Positions 16,785 to 26,412 of a DNA stretch of 48,680 nt are shown here, piece after piece (position 1 is the first letter of the stretch; each line of letters opens with the position of its first letter). The DNA comes from a virus. The position numbers were made by a program, and so were the translations under genes. Where the stretch lies: IMG/VR virus record IMGVR_UViG_3300030116_006447, positions 1 to 48,680 of that record; one strand, 5' to 3'. The notes under the pieces are model-generated. The model ran no database searches, was not told the DNA's origin, and saw only the letters and a list, made by a program, of their open reading frames with translations.

Positions 16785-19700
16785 TTAGATGAGATTATCT
16801 GGTGTGTTAGGAATATTAAAAGTGGGATTGTTACTATTAGTTTCAGTTCCTGATCTAAGAATTGCGGAGGGTTCTATTATCTGACGATTCAGGATGCTTT
16901 CTTGTAATGTCGCATAGACGGGGACAAGTTGACCAATAGTCTCAGAAATGCCAGCAAAAAGATTACCATCTTTTGCAAATACTTGACCATAATATGGTTT
17001 TCCATTAACATATCCAGTTTTTCTGATACCAGGAATGTCTACAACCTGCAGAACCGATTCATCTGGTAGGATGTTTTCGGGAACAACAACAGCTTCAAAT
17101 ACAGGTCTTCCTCTAAATCCTAACCCAGTATTCGATGTTGGATATATGTTTGGGTACTCTGTAAATCCATAGAAAGGTCCAGGTGCGGGGACCACGGTTT
17201 GTCCAGAAGCACCTCCACCTGTAGGAATAAGTGGAATTAAAACTCCAGTATCATCAGCGACTCCAATTTCACCAGGCAAATCTTTCACCTGTAAAATTTG
17301 TGTCTCAGAATTACCTATAATATCAAATCCACTGGTCAGATCATCAGTTCCATCTTCCGGTGGGGGAATTTCTGGTCGTCTTGCAATTGGGATTCCAACA
17401 ATTCTACCAAATGGATCTAATTCTGGTTCAAATTCAATTGGAGGTCTATCAGGGACTTCGATAATAATTCTATCTCCAGGAGTATATCCAATACCAGGTG
17501 CAGTTGGTATTATATCCACTAACTGGAGTGTTACAGGAATTCCCGTTCCACCACCTTCTGGGAATTCTGGTGGTGGATGTCCATTTCCTGGTTCTATCAC
17601 CTCAATTTTATCAACGAAACCAGTCCCCTCGACTACCTTAGGACATGGTGGTGGAATAATTATCGCAGATACACCAACTGGATTTGATGTCCATGGAGAA
17701 CTTTCTGAGCTAACTATCGTGACATCTTTAGTAATCTTAAGTGCAACTCCAGACGGATTACTATTGAAAATATCCCTAGGGTTTGGAACATTCGTAAGTT
17801 GAATTTCTATATCATAAGTTCCACGACTTAATTCTACATAGTTTTTTCTAGGCTCTCCTCTGAAAGATCTTACTTCCTGAACTTCCACTCCGTTTATAAA
17901 AAGTTTAGCAATATTATCTGCTTGGAAAGCAAGATCATATCTTCCATTTTCTGTGAACTTTACACCACTCCACTTGAGGGAAAAAAGTCCATTAATATTT
18001 GGGTTATCAATATCAAGTGGTGGTGTGTATGGAGAGACACTAATCTTATTCATAAGTTCACTCCATGCAGGATGCTTGAAATTGAAAAGTTCTGGTCCTG
18101 TGTAAGTTACTCCATCTATGGATTTTCCACTCTGAACACCACCTGTTGTGCTTGACTCTGCAGTTACCTTAATTGTTTTAGTTTTTGATCCTTTTTCTCC
18201 TTTTTGATCCCAAACTTTTCCTCCAACGGCAATACTATCAACAGCAACACCATATGCGTTAGGATTATCATCCCATTTTAATCTAAGGGTAATCTCACCA
18301 GACCCTTTGTAATTAATTTTTCTACCATCTGATGAAAACTTTGCATCGACAGTTGAACTGACAATACTGAAGGTCGAGTTGATGTCATTACCATGACCAT
18401 CTCTCATCTTAATATCATTACCACTAACCGTGAAACCACCTTTTCCTATGACCTCATTACTGTCTTTAGATCCCACATTAATTGTTTTTCTGTCACTTCC
18501 TTTTTCACCTCTTTGTCTAGTTGTCCAACTGACCTTTTTACCATTACCAACTTTTAAAGTTCCAACAGAAAGACCAGAAGTCCTTGGGTTATCGTCCCAC
18601 TCAAATTTCAGAGAAACATCTCCCTTACCTTTGACAATCATTTGAGTACCGTCATTATTAAACTTTGCACTAACACCTGGTGATGTTGACTCAATTATTA
18701 GTTTTGCATTTTCATCAAATCCATTACCGATATTGTCATCAAATTGAATTACTCTGCCATTATTCCTTACTCTTCTACCAGCCGTTCTACTTTCACCTTC
18801 AGTTCTAATCGCATATGATTTTTCACCACTACTAGTTTTAGTGGAACCCTGATTCAATCCTCTATATTCTACTGTCAGTTCTGCTGGATTTGGAGGACCT
18901 TCTTTTATTGGTACTTGCCATTTCTGAGTGTTGAAGAATTCTTTAGTTACCTTCTTTCTTTTTCTTTGATCTTGATTTTCTATCTCTAGAGTTACCTCAT
19001 GATTCCCCTCGGTAATTTTTCTCTTTACAATCTCCGGGGATGTATCTTTGAATCCCCTAAGTTTGTAAACCTCTTGACCATCGATTAAAATTCTTCCTTT
19101 ATTATCGCCAGTCCCTTTGAATCCATAAAATCCATTATAAGGAAAATTGACTTGCCAAGTACTGGAGTAAACTATTCCTCCACCACCATCACTATTAGGA
19201 AGAGATAATGGTGGTAATGGAGACATTGCAAATCTATTAGTAAATTTACTCCATGCAGGATGAGTTACAGGCCACCAACTCTCAGATCCACCAGCAAATC
19301 TGGATGACCACAATGGATTGTTAGGACATCTACCCTCCTGCTCTAGGGGAGGTTCCTGTGGAATTGGAGGTAAAGGTGCTTCAATCGTGAAAGCAGCACC
19401 CATTGGATTTTCTTGCCAAGATCTAGCAGATATTCTTGGTTGCTCAGGTTCCCTAGTTTTAATATCAATCGCAAGTGCCATCGGATTGATACCTTTGACC
19501 TTTGGTTTTTGTTGATCTGTTATCTTAGTGATAGTGAGATCTGCATTCTCATCAAATCCATTACTGATGTCATCATCATACTCGATGGTTTGTCCTTTGT
19601 TTTTTATTCTAGAACCAGTATCTCTGTTAGAATTAATGGTTTGAATAGGATACTCTCTACCAGCTTCAAAAAATGCTGATCCGTTGATTGTCTCTTTTTC

Positions 19701-22700
19701 TTTTAAACGTCTTCCCTTTTGACCTCTCTTGAGTTCAACAAAATCATTTGGAGGAAGTCCTATCTTAATTTTAGATGCAAATACTCCAGAGACTCCTGGA
19801 TTATCATCTGTCCTCAATCTGAAATGAATTTTCGCAGAACCAGATCCCTCAACCTTTAGGAAATTTTTTCCACCTCTCTCAATAAAACGTGCAGTTACAT
19901 CAGGACCACCAGCTCTTCCATTTTTATCAAACGAAAAGACACCTCCAGGTATTTGAGTTAACTCCGTTCTAATTCTATACTTTCCTTTTTTAAAGAATCT
20001 GGTATAAGTTTGTTTATTCATACCATTTTCAATAATTACTTCATCACCACCCACCTCAACATCTTTTAATCCATTGCCTATTCCCATTTTACCAGCACCT
20101 TCACGGTTACCAATGAATATTTTTACACTGTCATCAGCATCAACAGTAATATCATAGTTTCCATCATTAGGGAAATCAACGTGCTCCCAACGGATGACAT
20201 GAGTTCCCGCATAAGGATTATTGTCTAGTGGTTTCTTTGTATCAAAAGGACAAATTCCATTCTCACTAAGGAATCCACCTCTTCCATATACATTTGTTCT
20301 CCAGAGTTTTCTGTCTGCTTTGTTTACATAGTCAGCAGTATTGAAAATACTCTCATATTTTTGAGTTTGAGTGGAGGTAGATACTGTCTTAGGTGCGTTT
20401 ATAGTAAGAGTCTTTGTTGTACTGCCCTTTTCACCTCTTTGATCTAATACTACACCACCAACTGTAATTTTATCTACAGCAACACCATATGTTTTAGGAT
20501 TATCATCCCATTCTAACTTTAATTGAATGTTACCAGGACCACTAGTAATCAATCTTTTCCCATCATCAGAGAATCTAGCGTTATTTGTGGAAGATACAAT
20601 TGAAAAAGTAGAGTTGATGTCGTCACCATGACCATCTCTCATTTTGACTTTGCTCTTATCACTACTGACTATGAATCCACCTTTTCCGATTACCTCTTTT
20701 GAGTCTTCTCCACCCACTCTAATTGTTTTTCTATCACTTCCTTTTTCACCTCTTTGTCTAGTTGTCCAACTGACCTTAGATCCGTTTCCAACCTTTAAAG
20801 TTCCAACAGAGAGTCCTTTGGTCCTTGGATTATCATCCCACTCAAATTTTAGGGAGACATTACCTCTCCCCTTGACGATTAACTGAGTTCCGTCATTATT
20901 AAACTTAGCAGATACTCCAGGAGATGTTGATTCGATCTTTAATGAGGCATTTTCATCAAATCCGTTATTAATATCATCATCAAACTGAATCTCTTTACCA
21001 TTATTCCTTACCCTTCTTCCTGCAGTTCTACTTTCCCCTTCAGTTCTAATAGCATAAGATTTTTCACCACTAACAGTTTTAGTAGAACCTTGGTTCAATC
21101 CATGATAAGTGATGGTAAGATTTTGTGGTTTAGGTTTTGGTGGTTCTTTGATCGGAATATTAAACAATTCAACTTTAATTTCATGAACACCTTTTTCAAT
21201 ATATCTGGATACAACTTTAACAGGATCACCTTTAAATCTTCTCTCCTCCAGAACCAACTCATTATCAATGTATATCTTTCCGATGTTATCTGCCATGCCT
21301 CGGAACTTATATTCACCATTATGTGGAAAATCTTCTTCCCATACAAAAGTAGCTACACGACCAGCATAGTCAGTGCCGGGAACATTAGAAGGTGGAGTTG
21401 GAGAAATCGCATAACGATTCATAAAACTGTCTTCTATTACTTTTTTATTTTTTGAAGGAGATGGTGTAAAATCTTTACCACTTTCAAATTTATAAGTTAA
21501 GTCATTTATAGAATGCCCATCCTTCTTTCTTTCATTACTGGCTGTGAACTTACCTTGAGTTGCTCTAATTTGTAAATCGTCATTGTCATTTGCAGATTTG
21601 ACAAAATCAGCAAAAATTACTGTTCCTTTTTTATTTCCTTTAATTTCTTTTGATCCTCTCCCAATACCAGCAACAAGACCTTGTTCAACTCCCTTTCCTT
21701 TATATTTACCGCTAGCAACAACCGTATACACAGTGTTCCTTTTTACTTTTCTTTTGACTTTAGTTTTTCTATCCTCTTTAAACTCAGGTGCTTTAAATTG
21801 AAATTTATGCCCACCATCCTCTGAGGTAAAGGTAAATTGCAAATCTCTTTCTACCTGGTTTCCTCCTTGAGTGTAAACTTCAAATTCCAATTCTTCAAAT
21901 TGATCGTTTTTAGTGGGAGGTTGTTTTATCTCAACAATCTTTCCACCCCATGCCCAATGTTGAACATCATGTTTTACTTGATCATTCTTTTCTCTAAAGA
22001 TAACTTCCAAAGGAGTTTCTTTTCTAGTGTGCCACCATGGATTCTCAAGTTGTTTAAGAAAATCTTGATAGTCTCTAATCTGTAATGATATTGGATCTTC
22101 TTGTAGTGAAGCAAATAAATTGGGATCCCAGTCACCAAGTTCCTCACCATCTGGTCCAAATCTTTTACCATATCCAGAGAGAGTAAAAGGAGGAGTCAAG
22201 TCATAAACTTCAAAATCATCCTCTTGATCGTAATAAATTGTCGTAGATGAAGTTGAACCAATGCTTGTTTTAAGAACAGTGCCTACACCTCTTCTACATG
22301 AATCAAATAGTCTTGATTGTGGTGGAGTTTTATATCCATATCCACCCTCAGTAACGATTGCCGCAAGAATTGATCCATCTGTTCCCACCACAGGGACAGC
22401 GAAAGCACCAACTCCTCCACCACCACTGATAAAGATTTTTGACTCACATGCATTGGGAGAACCATCTGTCTTAAGTTTCTGACCACCACGTCCACCAGAG
22501 GTTATTGGGACACCTCCATTTCCACCAGCAAAGACTCCCTTTCCATTAATGGTTAATGGTTGATTATCAATAAGAACTGGTGTGCCACCTGTGCCTCCAA
22601 GAAAAATACCATCTCCTCCAGTTCCTCCAGACTTAACTCGTCTTCCACCTGATTTAAGATATTTACCTCCAGCGGTTACAGGTTTACCACCAATACCACC

Positions 22701-23129
22701 CGTTGTTAATTGAGTTCCACCAGATGCCCCTACTCTAACCTGATTTTTTTGAGGTGGTAATTTTCTTCCAGTCAGTGTATCTGTTCTTGATTTTTGGTTA
22801 CTTCCACCGGATACAATAATCGGTTGACTACCTGAGGGATATGCAGACACATCGCCTGCGATAACATCAGTCGGGCTTAGTCCTTTAATTCCTCCTTCAC
22901 AAGAAATTTGATCTGGTGTAATATCGTTTGTTGTTAATTTATTAACTTCATTAATCGTTAAATATCTTACTCTATCTCTTGTCTCTAAGATAAAAACAGC
23001 ACCAGGATTTTTAGAGGCATGAACATTAGCTTCATAAATCGATTTACCAGTAAGATATCCTCTATCGGGATCAACATACCCGACACGAATACTATCTTTA
23101 GTTGCGGAACCGAAAATGTTAAACGACAT
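16785..23129 (-). CDS. Giant virion protein with PA14-like modules (2,114 aa)
   Basis: Begins MSFNIFGSATKDSIRVGYV, familiar from the largest structural proteins of T4-like cyanophages. Residues about 100-260 are glycine-rich (GGTGGDGIFLGGTGG, FAGGNGGVPITSGGRGG). Four PA14-like units (about 570-660, 946-1060, 1273-1386, 1680-1783) share an ending such as FPYNGFYGFKGTGDNKGRI-LIDGQEV followed by VTLEIEN; PA14 domains are beta-barrels that often bind glycans. Between them lie near-identical duplicated blocks (about 670-908 and 1418-1651). The C-terminus is proline-rich. It lies directly after gp5 and is probably part of the baseplate or short fibres. A late-type box lies upstream at 23162. Confidence 0.8.
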   Translation of the reverse strand: MSFNIFGSATKDSIRVGYVDPDRGYLTGKSIYEANVHASKNPGAVFILETRDRVRYLTINEVNKLTTNDITPDQISCEGGIKGLSPTDVIAGDVSAYPSGSQPIIVSGGSNQKSRTDTLTGRKLPPQKNQVRVGASGGTQLTTGGIGGKPVTAGGKYLKSGGRRVKSGGTGGDGIFLGGTGGTPVLIDNQPLTINGKGVFAGGNGGVPITSGGRGGQKLKTDGSPNACESKIFISGGGGVGAFAVPVVGTDGSILAAIVTEGGYGYKTPPQSRLFDSCRRGVGTVLKTSIGSTSSTTIYYDQEDDFEVYDLTPPFTLSGYGKRFGPDGEELGDWDPNLFASLQEDPISLQIRDYQDFLKQLENPWWHTRKETPLEVIFREKNDQVKHDVQHWAWGGKIVEIKQPPTKNDQFEELEFEVYTQGGNQVERDLQFTFTSEDGGHKFQFKAPEFKEDRKTKVKRKVKRNTVYTVVASGKYKGKGVEQGLVAGIGRGSKEIKGNKKGTVIFADFVKSANDNDDLQIRATQGKFTASNERKKDGHSINDLTYKFESGKDFTPSPSKNKKVIEDSFMNRYAISPTPPSNVPGTDYAGRVATFVWEEDFPHNGEYKFRGMADNIGKIYIDNELVLEERRFKGDPVKVVSRYIEKGVHEIKVELFNIPIKEPPKPKPQNLTITYHGLNQGSTKTVSGEKSYAIRTEGESRTAGRRVRNNGKEIQFDDDINNGFDENASLKIESTSPGVSAKFNNDGTQLIVKGRGNVSLKFEWDDNPRTKGLSVGTLKVGNGSKVSWTTRQRGEKGSDRKTIRVGGEDSKEVIGKGGFIVSSDKSKVKMRDGHGDDINSTFSIVSSTNNARFSDDGKRLITSGPGNIQLKLEWDDNPKTYGVAVDKITVGGVVLDQRGEKGSTTKTLTINAPKTVSTSTQTQKYESIFNTADYVNKADRKLWRTNVYGRGGFLSENGICPFDTKKPLDNNPYAGTHVIRWEHVDFPNDGNYDITVDADDSVKIFIGNREGAGKMGIGNGLKDVEVGGDEVIIENGMNKQTYTRFFKKGKYRIRTELTQIPGGVFSFDKNGRAGGPDVTARFIERGGKNFLKVEGSGSAKIHFRLRTDDNPGVSGVFASKIKIGLPPNDFVELKRGQKGRRLKEKETINGSAFFEAGREYPIQTINSNRDTGSRIKNKGQTIEYDDDISNGFDENADLTITKITDQQKPKVKGINPMALAIDIKTREPEQPRISARSWQENPMGAAFTIEAPLPPIPQEPPLEQEGRCPNNPLWSSRFAGGSESWWPVTHPAWSKFTNRFAMSPLPPLSLPNSDGGGGIVYSSTWQVNFPYNGFYGFKGTGDNKGRILIDGQEVYKLRGFKDTSPEIVKRKITEGNHEVTLEIENQDQRKRKKVTKEFFNTQKWQVPIKEGPPNPAELTVEYRGLNQGSTKTSSGEKSYAIRTEGESRTAGRRVRNNGRVIQFDDNIGNGFDENAKLIIESTSPGVSAKFNNDGTQMIVKGKGDVSLKFEWDDNPRTSGLSVGTLKVGNGKKVSWTTRQRGEKGSDRKTINVGSKDSNEVIGKGGFTVSGNDIKMRDGHGNDINSTFSIVSSTVDAKFSSDGRKINYKGSGEITLRLKWDDNPNAYGVAVDSIAVGGKVWDQKGEKGSKTKTIKVTAESSTTGGVQSGKSIDGVTYTGPELFNFKHPAWSELMNKISVSPYTPPLDIDNPNINGLFSLKWSGVKFTENGRYDLAFQADNIAKLFINGVEVQEVRSFRGEPRKNYVELSRGTYDIEIQLTNVPNPRDIFNSNPSGVALKITKDVTIVSSESSPWTSNPVGVSAIIIPPPCPKVVEGTGFVDKIEVIEPGNGHPPPEFPEGGGTGIPVTLQLVDIIPTAPGIGYTPGDRIIIEVPDRPPIEFEPELDPFGRIVGIPIARRPEIPPPEDGTDDLTSGFDIIGNSETQILQVKDLPGEIGVADDTGVLIPLIPTGGGASGQTVVPAPGPFYGFTEYPNIYPTSNTGLGFRGRPVFEAVVVPENILPDESVLQVVDIPGIRKTGYVNGKPYYGQVFAKDGNLFAGISETIGQLVPVYATLQESILNRQIIEPSAILRSGTETNSNNPTFNIPNTPDNLI
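18171..18880 (-). repeat. Internal duplication, copy B
   Basis: Encodes residues about 1418-1651 of the giant virion protein. It matches copy A along its whole length at protein level (for example GLNQGSTKT, EKSYAIRTEGESRTAGRR, SVGTLKVGN, TRQRGEKGSDRKTI, DINSTFSIVSST) and the DNA is visibly similar too. Ends are approximate. Confidence 0.85.
20403..21120 (-). repeat. Internal duplication, copy A
   Basis: Encodes residues about 670-908 of the giant virion protein and is the partner of copy B. A third, much more diverged version of the same unit (NGFDENADL, DDNPGVSGV) lies between them around residues 1070-1220. Confidence 0.85.
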
Positions 23130-23161
23130 ATCTTGTTATATTCTGCCCCTCTGGGTAATGA

Positions 23162-23169
23162 TATTTATT
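23162..23169 (-). promoter_or_regulatory. T4-type late promoter box (AATAAATA)
   Basis: AATAAATA on the minus strand, 32 bases upstream of the ATG at 23129, in the 48-base gap after gp5. One mismatch to TATAAATA. Confidence 0.5.
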
Positions 23170-23177
23170 AGATAAAT

Positions 23178-24824
23178 TTAAGTATCATCATCGACTTGAA
23201 CATTACTTTCAGAATCTTGTGCTTGCTCAAGAGCCCTCCTCTCTGCTGCCTGATTAGCGTTCGTATTTTGAACCAATTCAACAGTTTGTTGTGACCTTTG
23301 TGGTTCTAAGTATGGAACTGTCTTTGGTGGATCAGATGGTGGATCTGGATTATTGACAATACCTTCCTCAACAGACTTACTACTTGGTTTAGATGGTGGT
23401 GCAGTTTGATCTCCACCACTACAGAATGTATATATATCAGATTCTGCAACGGTTGGTTCTAATTCACAACCAAAAATATTTATTTGAAAGTTAGTAAAGT
23501 CAAGAGCACCAGTCATACTTCCAACAATATCACCGATTTGATTTGTGATTTCAGATTGAAATCCAGTGATGCCAGATAACATCTCATTCGTATCCTCAAG
23601 ATATGCATTAAGATTATTAACAATAGCATTGTTAGAAGAGTCAATCTCCTCTTTATTCAAGTTTATGACCTTTGCAACAATTGCTTCTGCTGCACACATT
23701 GGGACTCGGGGATTTGTTGGAGCACCTACACTAGGATCTCCGTTTGAAACTGCTTGGTTGACATCATCTAGCAATTGTTGTGGATTGATTGCATCAGAAA
23801 TAGAACCAGCAATCTGATCTTTGAGACCACCAGTCATCTTATTGTACATACACAACAGGAGTTCTGTGAGTTGCTGCACCATATCCTTAAACTGAAATCT
23901 CATACTGGATGGTAGTGCTGCAATAATCATATTGAATCCTTGATTCAAAATCTTCAATGCAAACTCTTGAATCTTGTCAAAGATTGGTTTCATAAACTTG
24001 GAAATCTCTCTGGAAGCACTTTGAATAATATTTTGAATTGCTTGCTGTGCATCTGTTATGTTATTAGTAATCGCATCAGCATAGCTTTGAAGAGATTGTA
24101 AGATAGTATCAATTCTATTTGTAAGATTTTCAATTACAGTTTGTATAGCTTTAAGGGAAGAACTAATAAACTCTTTTGGGTCTGGTTTCATCAGTGCGAT
24201 TTTCTCTTCACACTTTGCTTGTCTTCTAGAGTCAGCAGCAGTGGTCTGTTGAATACCATCTGCGCTTTCATTGGATACTGTGCCTTCAGCAGGTTGCTCC
24301 AATGAAAGATCATCATCTGGGGGAACCTCTCTGGCAGTGCCTGATTTTGGACTTGATCCCTCAGAATATCCACTCTTGGCAAGAATGCCAGGTTGAGTAT
24401 CAGTAACAGTATCTGCGACTGTGCTATTCTTTTGTGCAAGAATAGTTTGAGAGTTATTACCAAGAACTCCCATAATAATAGGAACTTGTCTTTCCTGTCC
24501 ATCCAGGAAGAATCCAAAGACCATGTTTCCTTGACGGAGCTTGGTTGAATCCATCGCTCCTGTCTGACCACCACCAGCAGTAACAGGATACATTACCTGT
24601 GCCCATGGCAACTGATCAGATGGGATAGTGGTTTCACCTTGGTCATGAAGACCAATAATTCTTACCTTATACCTTCTACCCCATCCAGGAATGGAAGTCC
24701 TATCTTCATATTTTCCAGGATTTATATTATCTCTCCACGTAGAGTCATCAACGATCTGACCGATCCACCAAAGGAAAGATCCTCCTAAAAATCCAGGATT
24801 AAATAGTGCTCCCGTTCCCTCCAT
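23178..24824 (-). CDS. 5: Baseplate hub protein gp5-like (OB-fold; no lysozyme domain seen)
   Basis: The N-terminal part (about 15-135) matches the T4 gp5 OB-fold pattern: FLWWIGQIVDD, GRRYKVRIIGLHDQGE, IPSDQLPWAQVMYPVTAGG, GNMVFGFFLDG and PIIMGVLG line up in order. In T4, gp5 sits under gp27 at the tip of the tube and carries a lysozyme domain and a needle. Here residues 140-210 are low complexity, about 215-340 look helical/coiled-coil (SLKAIQTVIENLTNRIDTIL), and the rest is Pro/Gln/Ser-rich. I see no T4-lysozyme-like catalytic segment and no needle repeat. The start overlaps the stop of the CP12-like gene (TGATG). Confidence 0.88.
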   Translation of the reverse strand: MEGTGALFNPGFLGGSFLWWIGQIVDDSTWRDNINPGKYEDRTSIPGWGRRYKVRIIGLHDQGETTIPSDQLPWAQVMYPVTAGGGQTGAMDSTKLRQGNMVFGFFLDGQERQVPIIMGVLGNNSQTILAQKNSTVADTVTDTQPGILAKSGYSEGSSPKSGTAREVPPDDDLSLEQPAEGTVSNESADGIQQTTAADSRRQAKCEEKIALMKPDPKEFISSSLKAIQTVIENLTNRIDTILQSLQSYADAITNNITDAQQAIQNIIQSASREISKFMKPIFDKIQEFALKILNQGFNMIIAALPSSMRFQFKDMVQQLTELLLCMYNKMTGGLKDQIAGSISDAINPQQLLDDVNQAVSNGDPSVGAPTNPRVPMCAAEAIVAKVINLNKEEIDSSNNAIVNNLNAYLEDTNEMLSGITGFQSEITNQIGDIVGSMTGALDFTNFQINIFGCELEPTVAESDIYTFCSGGDQTAPPSKPSSKSVEEGIVNNPDPPSDPPKTVPYLEPQRSQQTVELVQNTNANQAAERRALEQAQDSESNVQVDDDT

Positions 24825-25051
24825 CAGTCGTCATATACCAGGCATTCTGGTTCAGATGGGTTTTGATCGCAGAACAATTCAAGATAAGTAGGATCGTGAT
24901 GATCACCTGCTTCAATCTCTTTCTTGTGATGTTCTACATATTCCTCTAAGTCATGCAGTTCACCCTCAATATGACGACGCATTTGTGGATTTGTTGTTGG
25001 ATCTTGAAGGATTTCCTTGTCCTTTTCGATGTGCTTTTCGATACTTTCCAT
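24824..25051 (-). CDS. CP12-like protein (C-terminal CP12 motif only)
   Basis: 75 residues. The C-terminus, YLELFCDQNPSEPECLVYDD, fits the conserved end of CP12, the small disordered protein that clamps GAPDH and phosphoribulokinase and so slows the Calvin cycle. The two C-terminal cysteines are present. The N-terminal cysteine pair that binds PRK in plant and algal CP12 is absent; this region is instead a charged helix (ESIEKHIEKDKEILQ). CP12 genes are established in T4-like cyanophages. The gene overlaps the start of gp5 and follows the gp27-like gene by six bases, so it is likely expressed late with hub proteins. Confidence 0.8.
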   Translation of the reverse strand: MESIEKHIEKDKEILQDPTTNPQMRRHIEGELHDLEEYVEHHKKEIEAGDHHDPTYLELFCDQNPSEPECLVYDD

Positions 25052-25057
25052 AGTTGA

Positions 25058-26389
25058 TTAGCGTGAAACGGGTTTTCTTCCGATAGAATCTCTAGATAAA
25101 TTACATCTTGTGAATGTAGATTTAGCAGTTATTGTATGGCAGATATCAGTTATAATATATAGACCACCATCTTGGTCGTCTGGAGTTTCGGTTCTGTTAT
25201 CGCTGAGACCTGGAACATCTAGGTGAATCATGTCACCTGCATGTAAAGCAAAGTTTCCAGGAATTACAATATCTGCTTGAGATGAGAAGAACTGATTATA
25301 TCTCATCACTGCTTGGTTTTCAATCTCAGCACCCACAAAGTTTTCTTCCCCTGACTTTTCAACTTGTTGATCTGAATCTCCAGTTGGAAGAGTTCCTTTA
25401 TCTAACAAACGATATGTAGTTCTTGTATAGTCTTCGTTCTTTCCAGATTTATCAAACTCTGGATTTCTAAGAGTTGTTGATAATGGCAGACCATCTCTAC
25501 CAGCAGTTTTTAAACTTCCCTCAGTTTCATCTGTTTTTGGATTGATAACCTCATAATAACAAGTAAACGGATCAAATAAAACTTGACGAGTTGTCAATGC
25601 ACCCATCTTCATTTTTTCTTGAACATTTACATTATCTTTTTTATCATACTTTAATACCTTAAAATCTTTTCCCTCTGGCATATTTCCACCTGCGGTATCA
25701 GGAGTTTCGTTAAAAATTGTTTTTGCCTTTGGTTCTTGATCTAACAAACTATCAATGGACTTGAAGAAGAACCCTTCTGAAGTTTCATAGAAAAAATATC
25801 CAGCAGTGCTTCCTAATGTTTGACTCTCAGATGAAACTGCTTTCTTACAAAGATTATTGATAAAGTAAAATGGTTTCGTTGAGTTTCCTATAGTATTTAA
25901 ATTATTAATAGTAGGTTCTATTTGAACATCTTTATCACTCTCAAGTTCTTCAACGATTACTGATGAAATGTGCTCGGATAGTTTTCCATCAAACCTTCTT
26001 TTTACTCTTGACTTTTCATTCATAATAAACTCTTTTGAAACGAGACTAATATTCAACATTGATTTCTGAGTTCTATTTTCAAGTGGAGTAACTTTATTCA
26101 CATATAAAATAACTTCAAGTTTATTTTCAGCATTATCCTCAAATGTCAACTCAACTCTTTCTTCTCCTACAAGAGGTAGTCCATCTCTGACACTCTTACC
26201 ATCAATACTGGCACCACTATCAATAAAAACATAGTTTGCAGTGATGGTATCACTCATAATACTTTCAGTATAAGTCAACTGCACAAAACCACCACGCAGA
26301 TCTACAGCCTTTCCACCTTGGTTGCTGTTTATTGTTAGTTTGATTATATTTGCTGGTTCTGAGCCTTTTGATGCTATCTGGACTGACAT
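25058..26389 (-). CDS. 27: Baseplate hub protein, gp27-like (443 aa)
   Basis: Placed where T4-like phages carry the hub gene, upstream of gp5, and of suitable length (T4 gp27 is about 390 residues). The start (QIASKGSEPANIIKLTINSN, then AVDLRGGFVQLTYTESIMSD) and the end (GNFALHAGDMIHLDVPGLSD, then GGLYIITDICHTIT) are typical of hub proteins with two tube-like beta domains, where the last part often reads as 'defines minimal entry/transition'. Enzymatic motifs are absent. gp27 trimers join the six-fold tube to the three-fold gp5 spike. Name rests on context and fold style, not on an alignment. Confidence 0.75.
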   Translation of the reverse strand: MSVQIASKGSEPANIIKLTINSNQGGKAVDLRGGFVQLTYTESIMSDTITANYVFIDSGASIDGKSVRDGLPLVGEERVELTFEDNAENKLEVILYVNKVTPLENRTQKSMLNISLVSKEFIMNEKSRVKRRFDGKLSEHISSVIVEELESDKDVQIEPTINNLNTIGNSTKPFYFINNLCKKAVSSESQTLGSTAGYFFYETSEGFFFKSIDSLLDQEPKAKTIFNETPDTAGGNMPEGKDFKVLKYDKKDNVNVQEKMKMGALTTRQVLFDPFTCYYEVINPKTDETEGSLKTAGRDGLPLSTTLRNPEFDKSGKNEDYTRTTYRLLDKGTLPTGDSDQQVEKSGEENFVGAEIENQAVMRYNQFFSSQADIVIPGNFALHAGDMIHLDVPGLSDNRTETPDDQDGGLYIITDICHTITAKSTFTRCNLSRDSIGRKPVSR

Positions 26390-26412
26390 TCTTAGATTAC
26401 CTCTTCTTATAT

